Shown here piece by piece: positions 1-5,700 of a DNA stretch of 10,202 bases. The translations under genes were made by a program, and so were the position numbers. The stretch is from Methanocorpusculaceae archaeon UBA456 (GTDB taxonomy: Archaea; Halobacteriota; Methanomicrobia; Methanomicrobiales; Methanocorpusculaceae): contig DAJQ01000016.1 of the NCBI GenBank assembly GCA_002496395.1, positions 239-10,440 on the forward strand, in the 5' to 3' direction. Numbering within the stretch: position 1 is the stretch's first letter; the number at the start of each line of letters is the position of its first letter. The notes beneath the pieces were generated by a model. The model was not told the DNA's origin, did not search any database, and was given only the letters and a program-made list of their open reading frames with translations.

Positions 1-300
1 GCACCGATGGATACGAGTAAATTCTCCTATATTGCATCGAATGCTACACAATACCATGAATTCAATTCAAGTCAGGTCAACACAACGTGGTATAGTGAAG
101 GGAAAATGCTCCCGGGGGGCAAAGTGTTCCTTGAACGCGGTGATGTCCTGGACATTATCGTTGGCCCACCTTTCACAAATGTTGTTTATGCAAACAAACC
201 ATTCACCATTGAGGTAAAACCACCGGTTGGCGCATCGCTTCCTATCAAGCGTCATTCACCACTGTCACTGGCTGCGAACACTACATATGAGGTCTACTGA
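1..300 (+). CDS. flaB: Archaellin (archaeal flagellin), C-terminal part only
   Basis: Subunit of the archaellum filament, secreted through the class III (type IV pilin-like) pathway and assembled outside the cell. Only the last 99 codons are visible. The frame is open from base 1, so the gene starts upstream and the ATG at 7 is probably internal. Identification rests on the archaellin-like C-terminal end: a strand with the pattern LERGDVLDIIV, then FTIEVKPPVGA, then a last strand ending at Y99 and a TGA stop. The fragment carries four N-glycosylation sequons (N14-A-T, N22-S-S, N27-T-T, N93-T-T), consistent with the glycosylated archaellins known from Methanospirillum and Methanococcus. The stop lies 11 bases before the next archaellin start, and the Shine-Dalgarno site of that gene overlaps this stop, so the two are probably co-transcribed. 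The N-terminal signal and helix are outside the window, so the assignment is by C-terminal pattern and neighbours. Confidence 0.85.
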   Translation, partial: APMDTSKFSYIASNATQYHEFNSSQVNTTWYSEGKMLPGGKVFLERGDVLDIIVGPPFTNVVYANKPFTIEVKPPVGASLPIKRHSPLSLAANTTYEVY

Positions 301-306
301 GGTGAT
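299..306 (+). promoter_or_regulatory. Strong Shine-Dalgarno site for the second archaellin
   Basis: GAGGTGAT matches eight bases of the complement of the archaeal 16S rRNA 3' end. It sits 5 bases before the ATG at 312 and overlaps the TGA of the preceding archaellin gene. It fixes the start of the downstream gene and suggests coupled, high-level translation of the tandem archaellins. Confidence 0.85.
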
Positions 307-311
307 GTATC

Positions 312-896
312 ATGAAGAAGATTGAAAATGCATTTACAGGCCTTGAGGCTGCGATCGTCCTGATCGCCTTTGTGGTTGTTGCCGCAGTATTCTCATACGT
401 GATGCTCGGTGCAGGGTTCTTCACAGCCCAGGAAGCACAGTCGGTCGTACACACAGGTATGGGACAGGCAGCTTCCAGTATTGAAGTCGTTGGAGATGTC
501 TATGGATTCAATGATACGGTAGATCCAGTAGCAATAAATAAAATTTCCTACACCATATCCCTGACATCAGGCAATCAGCCTATGGATATCGCTCGTGCAC
601 GAGTAACACTAGCAACACCAGACTCACGAGATATACTATCTCTGAATAGTACAACAGGCACAGCCACACCCTCAGCTGGAGAGTGGGCAGTCACTAAGAT
701 CTTTGATGAGGTAAACGAAGGGGATCTTGTTCTTGATCCAAATGAGAAGTTCCAGATAACTGTAATGACACCAACAGGTGGTGACATAGGACCAGACACC
801 AGATTCACCATCTCGATGCAACCTGAAGTTGGGGCCATGACCACAGTGGTCAAGACAACACCTGCTGATATCAAAGGCGTGAACATTCTCCGGTAA
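312..896 (+). CDS. flaB: Archaellin (archaeal flagellin) preprotein, complete
   Basis: Filament subunit of the archaellum, 194 residues. The N-terminus is a class III signal peptide, MKKIENAFTG, with predicted prepilin-peptidase (FlaK/PibD) cleavage after G10, leaving the mature end LEAAIVLIAF. A hydrophobic helix (about residues 11-35) forms the filament core, followed by the conserved stretch through residue 55. The rest is the beta-sandwich head, including LDPNEKFQITV (about 141-151) and the archaellin-like TRFTISMQPEVGA (about 163-175). Sequons N67-D-T and N112-S-T are possible glycosylation sites. The start is set by a strong GAGGTGAT site 5 bases upstream. It is the last gene of a tandem archaellin array, followed by a T-tract and a 261-base spacer before the motor genes. 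Archaellins are commonly 190-220 residues, so the length is normal. Whether this is the major or a minor archaellin cannot be told. Confidence 0.95.
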   Translation: MKKIENAFTGLEAAIVLIAFVVVAAVFSYVMLGAGFFTAQEAQSVVHTGMGQAASSIEVVGDVYGFNDTVDPVAINKISYTISLTSGNQPMDIARARVTLATPDSRDILSLNSTTGTATPSAGEWAVTKIFDEVNEGDLVLDPNEKFQITVMTPTGGDIGPDTRFTISMQPEVGAMTTVVKTTPADIKGVNILR

Positions 897-907
897 ACCA
901 CCACAAA

Positions 908-919
908 TCTCTCTTTTTT
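908..919 (+). terminator. T-rich tract, possible archaeal terminator
   Basis: TCTCTCTTTTTT begins 12 bases after the archaellin stop. Archaeal RNA polymerase can terminate at oligo-T tracts without a hairpin, and no stable stem is visible just before it. Its position between the abundant archaellin message and the motor operon makes termination reasonable. The call rests only on base composition and position. Confidence 0.45.
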
Positions 920-1120
920 GAAATCCTGACAGATTTGCTGAAGCACTTAATCCTGCAATATGATCTGTGTCGTCCTGCAGGGCAGATAGTATTCATTGCT
1001 TGCGTAACTGCTTACCTAGCCGCTTCCATAACCATTCCCCACATGTACAGGTAAAACCCATCACCCAGGAATATCCCCCCATCCCCCGCAGATAACACCC
1101 CTATTCCTCTGAATTGAGCA

Positions 1121-1134
1121 AAACTATTATATAT
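1121..1134 (+). promoter_or_regulatory. TATA box/BRE of the motor operon, likely leaderless
   Basis: An A-rich BRE-like stretch (AAAC, 1121-1124) leads into TATTATATAT (1125-1134). The centre of TTATATAT (1127-1134) is about 27 bases before the ATG at 1158, the usual TATA-to-start-site distance in archaea. No Shine-Dalgarno sequence lies between. Together these suggest transcription begins at or just before the ATG, giving a leaderless mRNA. The rest of the 897-1157 spacer is C-rich near 1074-1103 and shows no gene. Confidence 0.6.
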
Positions 1135-1157
1135 CACTCAAATAATATACTTTACAC

Positions 1158-2027
1158 ATGGCAGTAAACCAATCTCAGGTCGATAATATTCTGGCGACCG
1201 CCTCCGCCGACGATCCCGAGGTTAAACTGCAGAACCTGGAACAGGAAGTCGACCTCATGAAGAAATCGATCAAGAAGCTCCTGATCGATATACGTGAGCG
1301 ACTGAATGAGGCCGATAACCCGCTCACCGTGATGGCACAGGGAGGCGAGGTGATTGCAGGGCTCACCCCTGCCGATGCGGCACGAATCCAGGATATTGAA
1401 CAGAAGACACAGGAGGACGCAGTCCGGATCCAGGAGCTCGAAGAGAAGGTGGAAGAGCTCCTCTCCCGCCCCATAGGGGAAGTGGGGAAGCCGGTATCTG
1501 AGAAGAAGCAGAAGCGTTTCATTGAGGAGGATGAGGATGAGCAGATCCCGGAGATGCCTGCCGAATATGCACTCCCACGGGTTCCGGCGATCGATCCGAA
1601 CACCCGATTCCCGGCAAACCTTCCGATGAAGAAGGAAGAGGATGGGAAGCTCTGCCTCCACAAGGTTTACCAGCTCTTCAACTGGACAAAAGCAGCCATC
1701 ACCAAGTACGGCCATGATCGCCTGGATATCATGCTCGATTCCTACCAGTCCATCGGGTACATCAAGAAAGAAGCAGCCGACGAGGTGAAAGAGATCGCCA
1801 GGATCATGCCCACCTCGCTTGGAGAAGAGCATGAGGTGGGGGCAGATGAGTTTGTTTCAGAGCTCTATGTCTTAAACCAGATCCTGGATCCGGAAGATAC
1901 CTCCCTTGACCGCGACATGATCGCCGTCATGATGGAACGGGACACCAGGAAAGGCTTCTCTAAACGCCCGAAATTACCAAAAGAGGAGCCAGGCGAGGAA
2001 TGGGCACACCTGATCGATAAGATATAA
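1158..2027 (+). CDS. flaD/E: FlaC/D/E-type archaellum cytoplasmic-ring protein
   Basis: Cytoplasmic motor accessory protein of 289 residues. In euryarchaea FlaC, D and E (or fusions) form the ring at the base of the motor that receives the chemotaxis signal through CheF. Visible parts: a heptad-rich coiled coil (about residues 20-52 and 74-104) with a short loop between; an acidic/charged linker (about 112-145); a FlaD/E-type globular domain (about 150-216) with RFPANLP, W176, the Y/L-rich LDIMLDSYQSIGYI stretch and KEIARIM; and a C-terminal extension (about 226-262) containing FVSELYVLNQILDP and DRDMIAVMM. The coiled coil followed by a D/E domain looks like a one-protein equivalent of separate FlaC and FlaD/E. 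The ATG at 1158 is supported by the TATA box and lack of a Shine-Dalgarno site. It is the first gene of the motor operon, 52 bases before flaG. The exact name (FlaD, FlaE or FlaCE) is uncertain; family membership is not. Confidence 0.85.
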   Translation: MAVNQSQVDNILATASADDPEVKLQNLEQEVDLMKKSIKKLLIDIRERLNEADNPLTVMAQGGEVIAGLTPADAARIQDIEQKTQEDAVRIQELEEKVEELLSRPIGEVGKPVSEKKQKRFIEEDEDEQIPEMPAEYALPRVPAIDPNTRFPANLPMKKEEDGKLCLHKVYQLFNWTKAAITKYGHDRLDIMLDSYQSIGYIKKEAADEVKEIARIMPTSLGEEHEVGADEFVSELYVLNQILDPEDTSLDRDMIAVMMERDTRKGFSKRPKLPKEEPGEEWAHLIDKI

Positions 2028-2079
2028 CCCTATACAAACCATACTATACCAGGAACAACAACTCTATGGATGAGCCATC

Positions 2080-2580
2080 ATGAGTTCGGAGACCTTCGTC
2101 ACTGCCATATTTTTAATCACTGCCATCATAGCAGCAGGTGTGCTGGTCAATGCCGTCTTTCCTTCTATTTACATGGCATCCGAGACCTTTGTATCAAGCT
2201 CCCATGAGATGGACGACCGATTGCGGACCGATATTGCAATTGTCAATACAGTCATAAACGAGACCGGTATAGCCTATATCTGGGTAAAAAACATCGGGGT
2301 GAACCCGATAGGCGAGAGCCTCATCCCCCGGTTTGATATTTATCTTGGAAAGACGGGTGAGATCAGGCGGATGGAATATGATAAAGATGCAGGAAAAACG
2401 CCAACTGAAGGAAGATGGAATTTTGAACTCTACGACGACAATAACAATGGGCTCTGGGAACGTGGAGAGACGCTTGAGATCGTAGCACATAGCGGGAATG
2501 TCGCAGAAGGGGATCGGATGACCTTCCAGATCGTCCTCACAAATGGCGTTCGCAGAAACATTGAATTTACAGTCGTCTAG
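2080..2580 (+). CDS. flaG: FlaG archaellum stator/pseudoperiplasmic protein
   Basis: In studied archaea FlaG forms filaments outside the membrane that work with FlaF to anchor the motor to the S-layer. This protein has 166 residues. An N-terminal hydrophobic helix (about 6-30) has no class III GL-type cleavage site and probably stays as a membrane anchor. The outer beta-sandwich begins with the FlaG-like TDIAIVN (about 50-56) and YIWVKNIG (about 66-73). Residues 119-130 (DDNNNGLWERGE) have canonical EF-hand loop spacing. One sequon, N60-E-T, is present. The ATG at 2080 follows a 52-base gap with no good Shine-Dalgarno site; a weak TATA-like ACTATACC lies near 2043-2050. FlaF follows after 3 bases. 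FlaG and FlaF have related folds, so the assignment relies on the TDIAIVN/VKNIG pattern and the G-F-H-I-J order of other archaea. Confidence 0.8.
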   Translation: MSSETFVTAIFLITAIIAAGVLVNAVFPSIYMASETFVSSSHEMDDRLRTDIAIVNTVINETGIAYIWVKNIGVNPIGESLIPRFDIYLGKTGEIRRMEYDKDAGKTPTEGRWNFELYDDNNNGLWERGETLEIVAHSGNVAEGDRMTFQIVLTNGVRRNIEFTVV

Positions 2581-2583
2581 GGG

Positions 2584-3045
2584 GTGTTTGAAATAGGATT
2601 TGCAACCATCATAGGAGCGATTGTAGGGGTCTTTCTTCTTCTTGTTGTCGCATACCTTCTGATAGGAGCCACCCTGATCACCGCTGAAGTCGTCATGACG
2701 GCACAGCGGGATATGACTGAGGTGCAGACGGACAAGACGGGAACCTCCATTGCAATTGAAGACCACCAGATAGTAGATAACACAACCCTCTATCTCCTTG
2801 TGAAAAATGACGGAACCACAGTGATCAAAAACCCCCTCCAGATGGATATGTTTCTCGCCACCGAGACAGGCACCCAGACAAGAGAAGAGTGGGTAAAGAT
2901 AGAAATCACCCCGGATTTTATTAACCCAGGGTTCCTTGATCCGGGTGAAACTCTGAACATGAGCATGACTATTGATGAACTGAATCCCCCCATCTGGGTG
3001 AAGGTGGCAACACCAACAGGCACCGCTGCATCTGCCTATCTATGA
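2584..3045 (+). CDS. flaF: FlaF archaellum stator protein (GTG start)
   Basis: FlaF is a membrane-anchored protein whose outer beta-sandwich binds the S-layer in Sulfolobus and caps FlaG, helping the motor push against the envelope. Length is 153 residues. One transmembrane helix spans about residues 7-29, followed by a polar linker (about 40-52) and an archaellin-like sandwich with TLYLLVKNDGTTVI (about 68-81) and GFLDPGETLNMSM (about 116-128). Sequons N66-T-T and N125-M-S are present. The start is GTG at 2584, 3 bases after the flaG stop. No ATG gives the full anchor helix and there is no spaced Shine-Dalgarno site, so translation is probably coupled to flaG. The stop overlaps the strong ribosome binding site of flaH. 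It could have been called FlaG by fold alone; gene order favours FlaF. Confidence 0.78.
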   Translation: MFEIGFATIIGAIVGVFLLLVVAYLLIGATLITAEVVMTAQRDMTEVQTDKTGTSIAIEDHQIVDNTTLYLLVKNDGTTVIKNPLQMDMFLATETGTQTREEWVKIEITPDFINPGFLDPGETLNMSMTIDELNPPIWVKVATPTGTAASAYL

Positions 3046-3051
3046 GGTGAT
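3044..3051 (+). promoter_or_regulatory. Strong Shine-Dalgarno site for flaH
   Basis: GAGGTGAT, identical to the site before the archaellin at 312, lies 3 bases before the ATG at 3055 and includes the last two bases of the flaF stop codon. It fixes the flaH start. It is the clearest ribosome binding site in the motor operon, whose other genes mostly lack one. Confidence 0.8.
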
Positions 3052-3054
3052 ACC

Positions 3055-3819
3055 ATGGCCATATTTGATGATGACGATGATTCCGGCAACTCATACTTAA
3101 ATGACCTGATCGGGGGATCAGACAAGGAGATCCTCTCAACAGGCAACCCGGAGATTGACAGAAAGATTGCAGATGGCCTGCCCCTCTACTCGATGACCCT
3201 GATCGAAGGCGAGAACGACACCGGCAAGAGCGTCATCACCCAACAGATCATGTGGGGTGCGATGAAGAATTCATTTACTGTTGACCTCTTTACAACAGAG
3301 AGCACCGTCAAGAGTTTCCTGAAACAGATGGAATCGATGAGCCTGGATATCTCAGATTACTATGCCTGGGGATATATACGGGTATTCCCCCTCCATGTCG
3401 TTGGATTCGACTGGGATGAGAGCGATATGCAGGGTATCTTAGGCCGGCTTGTGAAACATATGAAAAATAGCAAGGCAGAAGTCATCATCATCGATTCACT
3501 CACCCTCTTCTCTGAATACGCATCCACAGACCAGGTCATGACCTTCTTCACAAACTGCAAAACCCTCGTCGACAACGGCAAAACCATCCTGATCACACTC
3601 CACACCTATGCATTTGAAGAAGACTCGCTAGTACGTATCCGCTCCACATGTGATGCACACCTGGTGATGAAGAAGTCACTCATCGGTGACAAGTACGTCA
3701 TGGTGATGGAGGTTGGAAAAGTACGTGGCGCACGAAAGACAACCGGAAACCTGGTGTCCTTTGAAGTGCACCCCGGGTATGGCATGAAGATCATCCCAAT
3801 GTCAGTAGCAAAAGTATAG
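3055..3819 (+). CDS. flaH: FlaH, RecA/KaiC-like ATP-binding motor regulator
   Basis: Cytoplasmic partner of FlaI at the motor base. Known FlaH proteins bind ATP, have little or no hydrolysis and form a ring inside the FlaC/D/E (or FlaX) ring. Length is 254 residues, close to the family norm of about 230-250. Walker A is GENDTGKS (residues 52-59, K58). Walker B is VIIIDS (143-148, D147), with Ser rather than Glu after the Asp, as expected for this non-hydrolysing KaiC-like family. The TTEST segment (about 80-84) and the ILITLHTYAF region (about 182-191) fit the RecA fold. The N-terminus has an acidic run, MAIFDDDDDS, before the core. The start follows a strong GAGGTGAT site. FlaI starts 3 bases after its stop, matching the physical FlaH-FlaI partnership. 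Confidence 0.95.
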   Translation: MAIFDDDDDSGNSYLNDLIGGSDKEILSTGNPEIDRKIADGLPLYSMTLIEGENDTGKSVITQQIMWGAMKNSFTVDLFTTESTVKSFLKQMESMSLDISDYYAWGYIRVFPLHVVGFDWDESDMQGILGRLVKHMKNSKAEVIIIDSLTLFSEYASTDQVMTFFTNCKTLVDNGKTILITLHTYAFEEDSLVRIRSTCDAHLVMKKSLIGDKYVMVMEVGKVRGARKTTGNLVSFEVHPGYGMKIIPMSVAKV

Positions 3820-3822
3820 ATC

Positions 3823-5697
3823 ATGGCATCCTCACTCTCAATGGACGTAACCCTCCCCTTTCAGCCCCAGACAGCTGATGTCGAAGAGATCTATGAAGGG
3901 GACCTCGAATCGTCAGCACTGTACCGTATGCTCCCCGAGAATGCCCGGGAGTACGTCCGTGAGAGTCCACACCTCCTTGAATACCTGTTAATCTTCCCCG
4001 TCGATGTCTATGGCATCCCCCTCTTCCTCTCTGAGCTGAAAGGGGATCTTAAAAAGATGGAGAGCCCCAATGTCATCTACCCTGTTGGAAACGACACATT
4101 CGTTCATATCCTTCCTGATCCAAATGATGTCCGGCAGTACTATATCCCAATTGAACCCTCATTCCTTCACAGCGTCGGCTATCTGAACGCAGCAATTGAG
4201 TGCAAACTGGTTGATCTCCTCGATGCCCTCGATTATGATCCGGTAACCGAAAAAGAGCGGGGCGATCTCCTCAAAAAACTCTTAAAAGAGATCACGTACA
4301 TCAAAACTTCCCAGGACACCGCACTCATTGAATCCGGTGAAGCTGAAGTCTCAAAATCCCTCAAAGATAAAGTTATGGACTTCCTGCATAAGGATCTTGG
4401 AGATACAAAGAAAGACTCTGTGGCAAGAAAATTCCCCGGAGTGCCTCAGACTGCGGATGGAAAAGTGATTGTCACTCCTGCACAATATACCGCACTTGAG
4501 TATATCCTCATACGTGACAAAGTCGACATGGGAATCTTAAAGCCCTTTCTGCAGGATAGCTATATTGAAGATATCACCTGTAATGGTGTCGGGCCGATCT
4601 TCATCGAGCATAAGATCTTCAAAGGATTGAAATCTGTCATCGAATTCAAAAAATCCGATGAACTCGACCTCTTTGTGCTGAAGATGGCAGAGCGGATCAA
4701 AAGTCCGATCACCTACAAGAGCCCTATCGTCGATGCAACACTCCTTGATGGGTCCCGTATCAATATCGTCTATGGAACAGAGATCAGCAGGCACGGGAGC
4801 AACTTCACCATCCGAAAAGCGATGGGAGAACCACTCTCAATCCTGAATATCATCGACAGCGGCGGTATGGACTACATGTGTGCGGCATACCTCTGGATTT
4901 TGATCGAATATGGGATGTCCCTCTTTGTCTCCGGGGAGACGGCATCAGGCAAGACCACCACCCTGAATGCCATCACTGCATTCCTGCCGCCGGATAATAA
5001 GATCGTCACCATTGAAGATACACCTGAGCTGAACATCCCGCACCGTAACTGGACACGCGAGGTTGCCAAAGGGAAAGGCAAGGGCGAGGGTGAAGGCGGC
5101 GAAGTGACGATGTTCGATCTCCTCCGTGCCGCACTCAGGCAGCGGCCAAACCAGATCCTGGTCGGAGAGATTCGTGGTGTCGAGGGCGCTGTTGCTTTTA
5201 GTGCGATGCAGACCGGCCATCCGGTCATGTCAACATTCCACGCATCAACTGTTGAAAAGCTCATCCAGCGTTTAACAGGCGATCCTATCCTCATTCCAAA
5301 AACCTTTGTGGACAGCTTAAACCTCGTTGTCATTCAGAGTGCGGTCAAACGCCCCACTGGTGAGACGGTGAGACGTGTCCTCTCCATATCCGAGCTTGTC
5401 GGATATGATCCGGAGAGCGGGGGATTCTCCTTTGTTGAGGCATTTTCGTGGGAGCCGGTTACCGACACCTTCACCTTTAATGCGAAAGGAATCAGCTTCC
5501 TCCTCGAATACAAAATTGCAACGATGCTTGGAATACCAGAGCGGAGAAAAGCCGACATCTACCTTGAGATCGAGAAGCGTGCCAAGATACTTGAGAAACT
5601 CCATGAGGCAGGTTTCACCCGGTACTATGATCTCTTCAATATGCTGACAAAAGTCAGAAAGCAGGGTCTCCTGAAGATCGATATCGGGGGCGACTAA
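3823..5697 (+). CDS. flaI: FlaI, archaellum assembly and rotation ATPase
   Basis: Hexameric secretion-superfamily (VirB11/GspE type) ATPase that powers both archaellin assembly and filament rotation, docked on FlaJ. Length is 624 residues; the well-studied Sulfolobus protein is about 510, and the extra length is mainly in the N-terminal region (about 1-215). Seen in the ATPase domain: Walker A GETASGKTT (371-379, K377), Asp box TIEDTPE (396-402), Walker B ILVGEIRG (445-452, E449) and His box GHPVMSTFHAS (465-475). A Lys/Gly/Glu-only loop, KGKGKGEGEGG (416-426), precedes VTMFDLLRAALRQRP. The ATG at 3823 is 3 bases after flaH; a second ATG seven codons in (3841) is a possible alternative start, as neither has a clear Shine-Dalgarno site. 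All catalytic motifs are intact, so it should be active. Confidence 0.96.
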   Translation: MASSLSMDVTLPFQPQTADVEEIYEGDLESSALYRMLPENAREYVRESPHLLEYLLIFPVDVYGIPLFLSELKGDLKKMESPNVIYPVGNDTFVHILPDPNDVRQYYIPIEPSFLHSVGYLNAAIECKLVDLLDALDYDPVTEKERGDLLKKLLKEITYIKTSQDTALIESGEAEVSKSLKDKVMDFLHKDLGDTKKDSVARKFPGVPQTADGKVIVTPAQYTALEYILIRDKVDMGILKPFLQDSYIEDITCNGVGPIFIEHKIFKGLKSVIEFKKSDELDLFVLKMAERIKSPITYKSPIVDATLLDGSRINIVYGTEISRHGSNFTIRKAMGEPLSILNIIDSGGMDYMCAAYLWILIEYGMSLFVSGETASGKTTTLNAITAFLPPDNKIVTIEDTPELNIPHRNWTREVAKGKGKGEGEGGEVTMFDLLRAALRQRPNQILVGEIRGVEGAVAFSAMQTGHPVMSTFHASTVEKLIQRLTGDPILIPKTFVDSLNLVVIQSAVKRPTGETVRRVLSISELVGYDPESGGFSFVEAFSWEPVTDTFTFNAKGISFLLEYKIATMLGIPERRKADIYLEIEKRAKILEKLHEAGFTRYYDLFNMLTKVRKQGLLKIDIGGD

Positions 5698-5700
5698 AAG

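Noticed and set aside
592..603. Perfect 12-base palindrome CTCGTGCACGAG in the archaellin gene
   Set aside because: It lies within codons for a normal archaellin segment, with no second copy seen and no promoter nearby.
838..852. Palindrome TGACCACAGTGGTCA near the end of the archaellin gene
   Set aside because: It lies wholly inside the coding sequence, its centre is a single base so it cannot form a normal RNA hairpin, and it is not followed by a T-tract. Likely chance.
897..1157. Spacer searched for a small RNA, degraded archaellin copy or repeat array
   Set aside because: No archaellin-like translation, no direct repeats and no stable stem were seen; only the T-tract and TATA box stand out.
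1152..1832. Long open frame on the - strand opposite flaD/E
   Set aside because: It is antisense to a clear family member with coiled coil and D/E domain. Its translation is rich in L, F and C with no recognisable domain, as expected of a shadow frame.
2066..2083. Five-codon frame (MDEPS) ending in the ATGA that overlaps the flaG start
   Set aside because: Tiny leader frames can couple translation, but there is no good ribosome binding site before it, and a five-codon frame next to a start is common by chance.
4872..5333. Open frame on the - strand opposite the FlaI catalytic core
   Set aside because: The + strand encodes all four ATPase motifs; the antisense frame is a by-product of codon bias.
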